In this document: piece after piece, positions 51,618 to 60,257 of the stretch
How the letters are laid out: the number at the start of each line of letters is the position of its first letter
Numbering within the stretch: position 1 is the first letter of the stretch
Origin: UBA935 sp031555615
GTDB lineage: Bacteria; Bacillota; Clostridia; Lachnospirales; Lachnospiraceae
Direction of reading: 5' to 3'
Length of the DNA stretch: 64,000 nucleotides
NCBI GenBank assembly: GCA_031555615.1
Contig: JAVBUF010000007.1
Coordinates: 20,354 to 84,353, forward strand
Translations under genes and position numbers: made by a program
The notes under the pieces: model-generated
Seen by the model: the letters and a program-made list of their open reading frames with translations, nothing else
Told to the model about the DNA's origin: nothing
Databases searched by the model: none

Positions 51618-53696
51618 TTATACCTCCTGATAAATCCGATATTCTTTTCCTTCCCGGATGAACAGGGGGAGAATATCCAGCGGTGCATTGACGGTGATGG
51701 TTTGGCCGCCTTCCAACAGGTTTCCGCTGACGGCATCCTGCCACCGGCATCCCACAGGCAGATATACGCTGCGTTTGAAGGTTTGTGCGGCCATAATCGG
51801 AGCCACTAAAATATCCGGCCCGAACATGTACTCATCTTCATAGTTCCAACAGGCGGTATCCCCCGGGAAATCAAAGAATAGCGGCCGCATTACCGGAGTA
51901 CCGCGGAGATGGGCATCCTGCATGCAATCCCGGATATAATCCCGAAGATTTTCCCGAATAAATAAAAACTTCTTCATAATTTCATAGTTGTCTTCGCCAA
52001 AACTCCAGATTTCATTGTCCTGACCGGAGGAAAAGGTTCGGACCCCGTCAATGTATTCCACTTCTCTTTCGTAATAAGGAAGGCGTTCCCCATGAAGCCG
52101 GAAGACCGGGCAGAAAGCGCCCCATTCAAACCATCTTACCAGCAGTTCGCGAAAGGCCGGGTCTTTCCCGTCACCGCCGATAAAGCCGCCGATATCACTG
52201 GTCCACCAGGGAATGCCGGCAACCCCCATAGAAAGACCGGCCTGGAGTTGTTCACGGAGGGCCCGGAAGGAAGAATGAATATCTCCGGACCAGGTCAGGG
52301 CACCATATTTCTGGCTGCCGGCCCAGGCACAGCGAACCAGACTCATAATATCTTTTTCACCTGCGGATTTCAAACCATCATAAAAGCCCTTGACATACAT
52401 TACCGGATAGATATTGGTGCATTGTAAAGCCGGACCCGCATAATAGCGAAACACATCAAAATCATAAGGACCATATTCCGGCTCGGCCTCATCCAGCCAG
52501 AAGCAGTGAATGCCCTTATCATAATAATTTTCCTTACAGCGGTCCCAAACGTATTTCCTGGCACCGGGATGAGTCGCATCATAAAAGGTGGTATCACCCA
52601 TCCAGTTCATATGAAAGCCGGAGGCCCGGTCGGTTTGTACCAGATAACCGTGGTCAGCCATAATGCCGTAATTTTTGGAACGCTCATCAATTGTCGGCCA
52701 GACGCTGACGGCAAGTTCTACCTCCAGTTCTTTTAGTTCCCTGACCATTCCTTCCGGATCAGGCCAGTCCTTGGGGTCAAATTGAAAATCCCCCTGCATG
52801 GTCCAGTGAAAAAAGTCCACCACCACAACGTCCATGGGCAACCCGCGGCGTTTATGTTCCCGAACCACATTCATCAACTCTTCCTGATTGCGGTAACGAA
52901 GCTTACATTGCCAGAAGCCCAGTCCATATTCCGGCATCATGGGGGAAAAACCGGTGGCCCGTATGTAATTTTCTTCGATGGCAGCAGGCGTATCTCCTGC
53001 CGTAATAAAGTAATCCAGCTTCTTGGTGCTGACAGCAGTCCATTCGGTTTTATTAGTGCCAAAGATGACATTTCCTACAGCCGGATTATTCCAGAGGAAA
53101 CCATATCCCCGGCTGGAAATATAGAAAGGAACGCAGGCCTGGGAATTGCGATGGCATAATTCCAGTGAAGCCCCTTTTTTATTTAACTGGGCATCCTGAT
53201 ATTGACCCATGCCAAAGATTTTTTCATCATCAAAGGCTTCAAAGCGAGCCGCCAGACTGTAATCGGTGGTTCCGGGAATAGGTTTGACTTCTCTGGCCTC
53301 AATGCGGAGCGGAACACAATACCGGTCAATCCGGTCGCGATTGCGCCAATATTCCGCAGTAAGCAGCGCCCCGTTGTCATTATAAAAAGATATCCAGCCT
53401 TCAAAGGAAATCCGGGCTGTAATCTTACCATTGGTGATGATTGCCTCGGTGTTCGTTTGAGCATGCTTTTGCTGTTCTTCGGGAGTGTGCCACCAGGGCT
53501 CGGTAGTATCGATTTCAGTGATGCTGATTACCGGTTCCACCGGTTCCGTTGTTTCGGTCAGAGCCCAGTCATTTTCATCCATACGGGAATCTCTGGTCAT
53601 CCGGACACGCAGGGAATCCTTACCCCAAGGTGCAATGGTAACGGTTGCTGTACCATATTCCATTATCAAGGTGTTATCATTTTTTGAAAAGCGCAT
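51618..53696 (-). CDS. glycoside hydrolase family 31, probable alpha-xylosidase
   Basis: The 692-residue protein has the GH31 architecture: an N-terminal beta domain, a TIM barrel with the nucleophile motif FWLDEAEPEYG and the acid/base region SGDIHSSF, and a C-terminal beta domain. The WLDxxEPE form is found in YicI-like alpha-xylosidases. No signal peptide. ATG 53696 follows GGAGGA at good distance; ATG 53702 would add two residues. Paired with GH74, the likely pathway is stepwise hydrolysis of xyloglucan oligosaccharides. Confidence 0.93.
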   Translation of the reverse strand: MRFSKNDNTLIMEYGTATVTIAPWGKDSLRVRMTRDSRMDENDWALTETTEPVEPVISITEIDTTEPWWHTPEEQQKHAQTNTEAIITNGKITARISFEGWISFYNDNGALLTAEYWRNRDRIDRYCVPLRIEAREVKPIPGTTDYSLAARFEAFDDEKIFGMGQYQDAQLNKKGASLELCHRNSQACVPFYISSRGYGFLWNNPAVGNVIFGTNKTEWTAVSTKKLDYFITAGDTPAAIEENYIRATGFSPMMPEYGLGFWQCKLRYRNQEELMNVVREHKRRGLPMDVVVVDFFHWTMQGDFQFDPKDWPDPEGMVRELKELEVELAVSVWPTIDERSKNYGIMADHGYLVQTDRASGFHMNWMGDTTFYDATHPGARKYVWDRCKENYYDKGIHCFWLDEAEPEYGPYDFDVFRYYAGPALQCTNIYPVMYVKGFYDGLKSAGEKDIMSLVRCAWAGSQKYGALTWSGDIHSSFRALREQLQAGLSMGVAGIPWWTSDIGGFIGGDGKDPAFRELLVRWFEWGAFCPVFRLHGERLPYYEREVEYIDGVRTFSSGQDNEIWSFGEDNYEIMKKFLFIRENLRDYIRDCMQDAHLRGTPVMRPLFFDFPGDTACWNYEDEYMFGPDILVAPIMAAQTFKRSVYLPVGCRWQDAVSGNLLEGGQTITVNAPLDILPLFIREGKEYRIYQEV

Positions 53697-53730
53697 TGTC
53701 ATTCCTCCGTTTTTAGTATTGGATACTATA

Positions 53731-53759
53731 ATTTTACCGAATTACAGTAAAGCGGTCAA
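53731..53759 (-). promoter_or_regulatory. sigma-A promoter of the GH31-GH74 operon
   Basis: On the minus strand TTGACC (53759-53754), a 17-base spacer and TAAAAT (53736-53731), about 35 bases before the GH31 start. Confidence 0.8.
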
Positions 53760-53922
53760 TGAACCGGCGGCTGAAAAAGACATGCTCTTTTAGTTAAGTT
53801 TAGCAGGAAAAATTAGAGATTACAGGGAAGAAGTACGAATCTGGCTTTGATTGCAAACAAAAAGGCTTTAGAGTATAATAGGCAATATGTGAAAGAACCT
53901 CGCACATAAGGGAGGACGGAAG

Positions 53923-55452
53923 GTGAAATATTTAAAGATTTTTTGTGGAAAAATATTGCTGACGGCATTGCTGATCATTCTCCAGTTGGCATGGTATATT
54001 GTTTTTTTGATCCGATTAACCGGATATTCGACGATAGTGAGTATTATTTTCCGGATGCTCAGTATTTTTATTATTTTGTTTATTATCAGCAAAGAAGATA
54101 ACTCGGCATATAAAATCGGCTGGATTGTATTGATCATGGCGATGCCTCTGTTTGGCGGCCTGCTTTATCTGAGCTTTGGTAATAAGCGTCCCACCAAAGG
54201 GCTGCGCCGGCGTTTGGACAAAGAACATCAGGCATTGAAAACAGAATTGGAACAGGATTCGGGCCTGATGGAAGAAATACGGGGCTTCAGTACACGAACT
54301 GCCGGCATCAGCCGGTACTTATATGTAAAAAGTGATTATCCGGTTTGTAAAAATACCATGACCAATTACTATAAAGTAGGGGAAGAAATGTTTCAGGATA
54401 TGATTTTGGAACTGGAAAAGGCGGAACATTTCATTTTTCTGGAGTATTTCATCATCGAAGAGGGGGTTATGTGGAACCGGATTCTGGGTATCCTGAAAGA
54501 GAAAGCGGCAGCCGGAGTAGATGTCAGGCTTATTTATGATGATGTAGGATCTCTTTTCCTGCTTCCCAAACATTTTGCCAGAGATATGGAAAAGCAGGGC
54601 ATTAAGTGTATGGCCTTTAATCCGTTCATACCCATCTTTTCTCTGGTGATGAATAACAGAGATCATCGAAAAATCATGGTGATAGACGGACATACGGCAT
54701 TTAACGGCGGTATCAACCTGGCCGATGAATATATCAATGCGGTGGAACGCTTCGGACATTGGAAAGACACAGGTGTCAGGGTCAAGGGAGATGCGGTTTG
54801 GAATTTTACCTTAATGTTTTTGGAAATCTGGTATGCTTTCCGGAAGGAAAGGGATGTTTTGGAAGATTTTCATCCCCGCCGGTATCATCCTGAAGCCTTC
54901 GGTACGGATGGTTATGTACAGCCCTTCAGTGACAGTCCCCTGGATGAAGAGACAATGAGTGAAAATCTCTATATTGATATTTTAAACCGCGCCCGCAGCT
55001 ATGTGTATATTTTCACCCCATATCTGATTATTGATAACGAAATGAAGGGAGCCCTATGTATGGCTGCCAAAAGGGGAGTGGATGTGAAGCTGGTGGTACC
55101 GGGTATTCCCGATAAAAAACTGGTTTTTCGCTTAACCCGTTCGTACTATGAGCCGCTGATCAAAGCAGGGGTTCAAATATATGAATACACGCCCGGATTC
55201 CTGCACGCCAAAAGCTATGTCTGCGATGATGAAATCGGGGTGGTAGGAACCATTAATATGGATTACCGAAGTCTTTACCTGCATTTTGAATGCGGAACCT
55301 ATATGTATCGGACCGGAATGATTGCTGATTTAAAGGAAGATGCGCTGCAAACCGTGGCGCGAAGCCGGCAGATCACCCTGGGGGATGTTGGAACCAGCTT
55401 TTTCGGTAAATTGTTTGATGCGGTATTACGGCTGATGGCACCGCTATTATAA
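53923..55452 (+). CDS. cls: cardiolipin synthase
   Basis: Cardiolipin synthase joins phosphatidylglycerol units in the membrane. The 509-residue protein has two N-terminal membrane helices and two PLD (HKD) motifs: HRKIMVIDGHTAFNGG near residue 245 and HAKSYVCDDEIGVVGTINMD near residue 427. Length is typical. Start is GTG at 53923 following GGAGGACGGAAG. A TATAAT at about 53875 with a weak -35 may be its promoter. Confidence 0.95.
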   Translation: MKYLKIFCGKILLTALLIILQLAWYIVFLIRLTGYSTIVSIIFRMLSIFIILFIISKEDNSAYKIGWIVLIMAMPLFGGLLYLSFGNKRPTKGLRRRLDKEHQALKTELEQDSGLMEEIRGFSTRTAGISRYLYVKSDYPVCKNTMTNYYKVGEEMFQDMILELEKAEHFIFLEYFIIEEGVMWNRILGILKEKAAAGVDVRLIYDDVGSLFLLPKHFARDMEKQGIKCMAFNPFIPIFSLVMNNRDHRKIMVIDGHTAFNGGINLADEYINAVERFGHWKDTGVRVKGDAVWNFTLMFLEIWYAFRKERDVLEDFHPRRYHPEAFGTDGYVQPFSDSPLDEETMSENLYIDILNRARSYVYIFTPYLIIDNEMKGALCMAAKRGVDVKLVVPGIPDKKLVFRLTRSYYEPLIKAGVQIYEYTPGFLHAKSYVCDDEIGVVGTINMDYRSLYLHFECGTYMYRTGMIADLKEDALQTVARSRQITLGDVGTSFFGKLFDAVLRLMAPLL

Positions 55453-55525
55453 AATTGTTGAAAAAGGTCACATTTTAGTGCTTTGGGTCATATAATGTAA
55501 TAAAAGGAGATGACAGGAGTACTTT

Positions 55526-55702
55526 ATGGAATACAGAGATCGACGTCATTGTGATTCTTATGGAAACGGAGCCAGTTGTTCCGGCGGCAGACGGCAGGAA
55601 CCGCATCATCACCACCATCACCATCATGGTCCATGGGGACCGCCGCCGCCCAGACCATGGGGGCCACCGCACCCGCACGGTCATAGAGGTCGCTTATATT
55701 AG
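55526..55702 (+). CDS. small His/Pro/Gly-rich protein
   Basis: A 58-residue ORF starts at ATG 55526 behind AAAAGGAGATGACAGGAG and ends at TAG 55702. It contains eight consecutive His (residues 27-34), further His near the C-terminus, two Cys, and Pro/Trp/Gly motifs (GPWGPPPP, PWGPPHPHGH). The composition suggests metal binding (nickel, zinc or copper), which is inference. A clear RBS and terminator support expression. Longer minus-strand ORFs here look like shadows of the repeat. Confidence 0.7.
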   Translation: MEYRDRRHCDSYGNGASCSGGRRQEPHHHHHHHHGPWGPPPPRPWGPPHPHGHRGRLY

Positions 55703-55715
55703 AAAATACACATCG

Positions 55716-55743
55716 ATACCGCCCGATTGAGGGCGGTATTTGA
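55716..55743 (+). terminator. terminator after the His-rich gene
   Basis: ATACCGCCC and GGGCGGTAT form a 9-bp stem with a GATTGA loop, followed by TTG. Confidence 0.8.
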
Positions 55744-55779
55744 AAAAATATAATATATCCGTAAAAATGGGGAGGCTTC

Positions 55780-56598
55780 ATGATTACGATAAAAGATATT
55801 GCCCAATATAAAGGAACGGTTATCAGCCGCCGGAAGGATCATCTGTATATTCCTCCTGGCGCCTTATTGAGCCCGTATATCTCACATTATTGTATATCCT
55901 TTCCGACACCTCAAAGTATGTCTGATGGGTACACCGTTTTACCTTCGGCCAATTCGGTCTTAGGTGTATTTATGAAAAATGGGCAGTTTGACACTTTTTA
56001 TAGCGGGACAAGTTCGAAGGCAGAGGTTGTTGGTGCTTTTGCTAACAAACATGATTTATTGTTGCTTGTAAAATTCCGGGCGGGCGGGTTCTTCCCTTTT
56101 TGCGGATTCCATCAAAACGAATTAACGGACCAATCACTGGATATCAGCTATATTGATAAAACCCTTTCAGATGAAATCATAAGCGGAATCATAAAATCCG
56201 GGCAAATTGAAGAATTAGTTGCTGTGTTGGATCTTATTTTTGTAAATCGCTTAAAAAATAATAATGATTTGGTAAGAGCTTCAGTTAACAGAATCATCAG
56301 CCTGAACGGCAGGATAACACCCCAACAATTAAGTCAGGAATTTTATTACAGCGAGAAGCATATCAGACGATTGTTTCTACAGAGTATCGGCGTTCCCACC
56401 AAAACATTTTTACGGATTGTACGGATTAACTATGTATTGCGGCTGTTGAAAGAAAATGCGGACTTTCTGGATGTTGCTCAAAGTGCGGGATATTATGATC
56501 AATCACACTTTATTAATGATTTCAAGGATATATTAAATGTAACGCCAACGGAATATACAGGAAACATGTCCATTTTTTACAATGCGGAATCTCTTTAA
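55780..56598 (+). CDS. AraC-family transcriptional regulator
   Basis: The 272-residue protein has an N-terminal cupin-like region (HLYIPPGALLSPYISHYCIS) and a C-terminal AraC domain with two HTH motifs (LSQEFYYSEKHIRRLFLQSI, and VAQSAGYYDQSHFINDFKDI with the PTEY signature). It likely activates genes in response to a small molecule. The next gene (56652) is a candidate target. GGGGAGG precedes the ATG. Confidence 0.92.
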   Translation: MITIKDIAQYKGTVISRRKDHLYIPPGALLSPYISHYCISFPTPQSMSDGYTVLPSANSVLGVFMKNGQFDTFYSGTSSKAEVVGAFANKHDLLLLVKFRAGGFFPFCGFHQNELTDQSLDISYIDKTLSDEIISGIIKSGQIEELVAVLDLIFVNRLKNNNDLVRASVNRIISLNGRITPQQLSQEFYYSEKHIRRLFLQSIGVPTKTFLRIVRINYVLRLLKENADFLDVAQSAGYYDQSHFINDFKDILNVTPTEYTGNMSIFYNAESL

Positions 56599-56651
56599 AA
56601 GCGATATACTGATAATCAATCCAATTATAGTATATTCAAGCGAGGTGCATA

Positions 56652-57590
56652 ATGAAAATAATGAAGAAATTATCAAAAAATGATCAGCAGGAAATCCGGA
56701 ACTGGGTTTACCGTAATGCCAGGCCCCTGGATCTGGTTGTTTGGCAATATTATTTTGAAAATGGCAGTAAGGAAAAAATTCTTCCTATTTTACAATGCTA
56801 TCAGAATAGTGATGGTGGTTTTAGCCATACAATTGATCCTGATAATTGGAATCCGGATTCCACCCCATACAATGCTCAAATCGTGATCAAACTGTTACGG
56901 CAGATCGGCTTTACGGATATATCGCATCCTATATATCAAGGTATATTGCAATATCTTGAAAATACCGAATATCAGTCGGAAGATGGGTGGTTCTTTACAA
57001 TACCATCCAATGATGGTTATCCTCATGGGAACTGGTGGCAGTTTAGTCCGGAGGCCAATATCGTTCAAAATATCGGAACAACTGCCAGCCTGTGCGGATT
57101 TATCCTGCGCTACGGGGAAAAAACATCCCGGTTATATCAAATAGCCGGAAGGTATACCGCTATGCTGATGGAAAAGCTTAAAACGGAGACAGACCACGGT
57201 GATATGGGGGTCAGTGGTTACTGCGAATTGCTTGAAGATATGGAAGCAGCGGGATTAACCGATGAGTTTGATTACAGAGATCTTAAGGAAAAGGTATCTT
57301 TTTTAGTAAGAGAAAAGATCAATAGGGAAAAGGATAATTTTATGGCTAACCCACTGGAGTTTGTTCTCTCTCCGGAAAGTAAATATTATGATGAAAACAG
57401 GCAGGAAGTAGAACGGGCATTAGACGAAATAGTTGAAAGTAAGCCCCAGGGTGATGTTTGGGGAATTCCGTGGGAATGGTACAATGAATATACAGCTTCC
57501 AGGAATTTTGCGATAGCTGAAAACTGGTGGAAAGCGGCCAAGGCCACGGATAAGATGATCCAGTTGAGGAATTTCGGCAGATTAGACTAA
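56652..57590 (+). CDS. alpha/alpha-toroid protein, prenyltransferase/squalene-cyclase-like
   Basis: The 312-residue soluble protein has QW-like motifs (LQCYQNSDGGFSHTID and a later WWQFSPEANIVQNIGTTASL) resembling the repeat of terpene cyclases and prenyltransferases, but it lacks the DxDD catalytic motif of squalene-hopene cyclase. It is probably a toroid-fold protein of unknown substrate. Start is ATG 56652 after GCGAGGTG; ATG 56661 is an alternative. It lies downstream of the AraC regulator. Confidence 0.65.
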   Translation: MKIMKKLSKNDQQEIRNWVYRNARPLDLVVWQYYFENGSKEKILPILQCYQNSDGGFSHTIDPDNWNPDSTPYNAQIVIKLLRQIGFTDISHPIYQGILQYLENTEYQSEDGWFFTIPSNDGYPHGNWWQFSPEANIVQNIGTTASLCGFILRYGEKTSRLYQIAGRYTAMLMEKLKTETDHGDMGVSGYCELLEDMEAAGLTDEFDYRDLKEKVSFLVREKINREKDNFMANPLEFVLSPESKYYDENRQEVERALDEIVESKPQGDVWGIPWEWYNEYTASRNFAIAENWWKAAKATDKMIQLRNFGRLD

Positions 57591-57649
57591 GCTAGCCAGT
57601 GAACAGTAACAGTATGCGGTTAAAAAATAAGAAAAAATTCATTTTTTGT

Positions 57650-57678
57650 TTGGATTTTTTATCCAGGGATGGTATAAT
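57650..57678 (+). promoter_or_regulatory. promoter of the exopolysaccharide operon
   Basis: TTGGAT (57650-57655), a 17-base spacer and TATAAT (57673-57678) preceded by TGG (extended -10). The transcript would start near 57685, at the edge of the riboswitch. Confidence 0.8.
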
Positions 57679-57680
57679 AG

Positions 57681-57746
57681 TGCCTAAGGCAAAGCAGATG
57701 TGAATCTGTGACGCAAAGCTATAGGGTCTGTAAAGCAGATAGCCAG
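57681..57746 (+). promoter_or_regulatory. c-di-GMP-I (GEMM) riboswitch
   Basis: The conserved GEMM-I core is visible in order: AAGGCAAAGC, a hairpin (CAGATGTGAATCTG), GACGCAAAGC, AGGGTCT, and the closing GATAGCC. Its 3' end (AGCCAG at 57741-57746) is also the 5' arm of the terminator stem. Ligand binding should keep AGCC within the aptamer and prevent the terminator, making this an ON switch. That direction is inferred from the overlap. Confidence 0.92.
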
Positions 57747-57780
57747 TTGCTCTGAAGTAGTTTGAGCAACTGGCTTTTTG
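57741..57780 (+). terminator. riboswitch-controlled terminator
   Basis: AGCCAGTTGCTC (57741-57752) and GAGCAACTGGCT (57764-57775) form a 12-bp stem, followed by TTTTTG. The 5' arm overlaps the riboswitch aptamer by six bases. Confidence 0.92.
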
Positions 57781-57805
57781 TATGAAGATAAGCAGGGGTG
57801 CTATT

Positions 57806-59350
57806 TTGGAACCAAATAAAAATAAAGAATCAAACATGACAAAGCAACTGGGCTTTGTTGTTAAAATGCTCCGTAAGGCAGCAGCCTTGCGAAATAAGAT
57901 AAATCAGCAAATGGAGGGTAAATATTCCCCTTCTGTTATTGCGATGTTTGCGGCAGCGGCAGCGGCATTGTTAATGCTGTTGATGCTCTTTCTGCCCAAT
58001 TACCTGGGTGTGGCCAATGACGGATCTTACTCTAAAGTAATGAATGCAGCAGGTGTTTATCATATCGAAACGCAAGTAGAGGATATTTACAATAATTATT
58101 TTGTGAAAACCTATTCCAATGTAATGAGCGGTTTTCAGCAGCCGGAACGGTGGCTGAACAGCCAGATTTTAGTTGTTAAGGCGGCAGTTTTTCTTGATGA
58201 TGTCATCACCAGAGATAAATTCTTTGATATCCGTTTTCTGGCGCTGATTTATGGTATTTTTTATGTTCCGGCAATCTATCTGCTGACGAAACAGGCCTGC
58301 ATGCGGGTGAAACGGTTTTCAGAGGGGATCATTCTTGGGGCCGTCAGCGTATTGGTTTTTGCGGATGTTGCCTATATATCTTATTTCAATTCTTTTTATC
58401 CCGAGGCACTATGGTTTATCAGTTTAATGTATTGTATCGGTGCGGCAGTTTCCTTCCAGGAAAATAAGAGTGATTATATCGATTTTGGTTATTTGGTGTT
58501 ATATGTTATATCGGGGATTGTTCTGATGACCTCCCGGAACGAATGTGCTTTTATCGGAGTGCTCCTGTCAGTTTACTGTTTAAAGTTATTGTTTATCAGA
58601 AGAAACTGGATGTGGGGTGTTATTTGTGTATTATGCGGGCTGGGGTTAAGCTTTATTTCCATCACCTGTATGATCAGAATGCCCGGTGATTATAATGAGG
58701 TGAGTAAATTTCATGCTATGACCAGAGGCGTTTTGTTCCAGTCGGATAATCCTGAGAAAACACTGGCGGAGTTCGGCATACCGGCATCCTATGAGTTGCT
58801 GGCGGATGCCTCCGGATATGATTATCTGCCGCTGGTCAATCCCACCAATCCGGTGCTGGAAGAAGAGTTTTTAAGCAGATATGATGTGGTGGATATTGCG
58901 GCGTATTATGTCCGGCATCCGGGGAAATTTTTGTCCATGGTGGATGTTTCTATTAAATCCTGCTTTGGCATCAGACGGGAGTATTGCGGAAATTATGAAA
59001 AAAAGGTCGGGTTGCCGGAGCGGGCCAGAAGCATTTTCTGGTCGGCCTGGAGCACCTTTAAGAATAACTCGGCACCGAAAACCATCGGTTTTCTGTTTGT
59101 GTTATGTGCGGCGGTATTTCTGCTGTATGGAAAAGGATATTCCCTGCGGCCGATAGATGATCGAAGAAGTACGGTGTTTGTTGATATCTTGATGGTGCTG
59201 GTGGTGATATGCTTTATGCAGTCAGCGGTTACCATTGTTAATAGTGGTGATGCAGAGATGGTGCAGCATTGTTTTTTGGTAAGTTACGCAATGGATCTTT
59301 TAACATATTTTGTATTTGCGGAGATTATTCATAAAATCAATATATTTTAG
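57806..59350 (+). CDS. polytopic membrane protein, possible glycan transferase (WsfD-like)
   Basis: The protein (514 residues) has about ten membrane helices. After the first (VIAMFAAAAAALLMLLMLFL) comes LGVANDGSYSKVMNAAGVYH, and then helices separated by short loops with acidic residues. The pattern resembles glycan biosynthesis hexose transferases of the WsfD type using lipid-linked sugars; I am not certain. TTG 57806 is chosen (AGGGGTG at 57794-57800); ATG 57782 abuts the terminator and lacks a binding site, and ATG 57836 is a further option. First gene under riboswitch control. Confidence 0.65.
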   Translation: MEPNKNKESNMTKQLGFVVKMLRKAAALRNKINQQMEGKYSPSVIAMFAAAAAALLMLLMLFLPNYLGVANDGSYSKVMNAAGVYHIETQVEDIYNNYFVKTYSNVMSGFQQPERWLNSQILVVKAAVFLDDVITRDKFFDIRFLALIYGIFYVPAIYLLTKQACMRVKRFSEGIILGAVSVLVFADVAYISYFNSFYPEALWFISLMYCIGAAVSFQENKSDYIDFGYLVLYVISGIVLMTSRNECAFIGVLLSVYCLKLLFIRRNWMWGVICVLCGLGLSFISITCMIRMPGDYNEVSKFHAMTRGVLFQSDNPEKTLAEFGIPASYELLADASGYDYLPLVNPTNPVLEEEFLSRYDVVDIAAYYVRHPGKFLSMVDVSIKSCFGIRREYCGNYEKKVGLPERARSIFWSAWSTFKNNSAPKTIGFLFVLCAAVFLLYGKGYSLRPIDDRRSTVFVDILMVLVVICFMQSAVTIVNSGDAEMVQHCFLVSYAMDLLTYFVFAEIIHKINIF

Positions 59351-59390
59351 TAAGTGGGTTTGTGGAGCAGGAAAGGAAACGGTAATTAGG

Positions 59391-60257
59391 ATGGTAAAGA
59401 AGAGAGCGACAGGTTATTTGCTGCAGGATATCGGATTAATTGTTTTTCTGGCATGTGTCGGCGCGATGGCATTCACCGTCGGTAATGCAGGAAGTGAATC
59501 ATTGCTGCTTGAATTTGTGATTATGATGATGGGTGCTTTTTTAGCAATTTTATTGGCTGGATTTAAGCTCATCAGTTTGTCGGTAGTGGTGGCCGGATTT
59601 GATATAGTGGTATATACCGCCTATAAGATTTTTGGCGTTTATGCTTATTCAAAGCCTATTGAGGGGTTATGCTATATATGGCTCGTGATACCTGTTATTT
59701 CGGTGGTGGCGATGTATTTATTCATATATGGAAACCGCCAGACGGAACTGGAAAATGATGTATTGAAGGAACAGGTGGAAGAGCTGGTTATGGTGAACGC
59801 TCTCACCGGTTTATATAATTTGAGGAGCCTGTATCTGGATTTACAGAAACAGGTGGCTTATGCGGAACGTAATCATATCTTTATCTGTTTGATGATCGTG
59901 GAAATCAGGTACGAGCAGGAATTGCGAAGCGTGCTGTCCAGAAGGAACTACGAAGAAATGATCCAGACCATCGCCAATATTGTAGTAGATGCGGTTCGGG
60001 TGGAAGACCGGGTTTATTCACTTGATAATAAAGGAACCATCGGGGTCATGCTCACCTGTGATAAGGCCGGCAGTGAATTTGCCAGGAACCGGATTAAGAT
60101 GCGAATTGAAAATAGAGAAGCTTTTAAGGGGATTACGGATTCTTCCATTAATGTGGAAGTGAGAATCGCCTGCCTGCAATATGATAAAGAACAATTTGGC
60201 AATGATATGATTTCCTTTAAGCAGAAAGTAGAAAGTGAATTGCAATATGACGTTTAA
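59391..60257 (+). CDS. degenerate GGDEF membrane protein, c-di-GMP receptor (YdaK-like)
   Basis: The 288-residue protein has four membrane helices (residues 10-120), a short coiled coil and a GGDEF-fold domain (ALTGLYNLRSLYLDLQKQ). The active-site GGDEF is replaced by DNKGT (residues 212-216), so it cannot make c-di-GMP. The inhibitory-site motif RxxD is intact as RVED (203-206), at the correct five-residue distance. This is the pattern of Bacillus YdaK and Listeria PssE, which bind c-di-GMP to activate an EPS synthase. ATG 59391 is chosen; it overlaps the next gene by 11 bp. Confidence 0.85.
   Translation: MVKKRATGYLLQDIGLIVFLACVGAMAFTVGNAGSESLLLEFVIMMMGAFLAILLAGFKLISLSVVVAGFDIVVYTAYKIFGVYAYSKPIEGLCYIWLVIPVISVVAMYLFIYGNRQTELENDVLKEQVEELVMVNALTGLYNLRSLYLDLQKQVAYAERNHIFICLMIVEIRYEQELRSVLSRRNYEEMIQTIANIVVDAVRVEDRVYSLDNKGTIGVMLTCDKAGSEFARNRIKMRIENREAFKGITDSSINVEVRIACLQYDKEQFGNDMISFKQKVESELQYDV

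Noticed and set aside
53868..54137. Minus-strand ORF opposite cls start
   Set aside because: Low-complexity Ile/Lys-rich shadow of a membrane-helix coding region.
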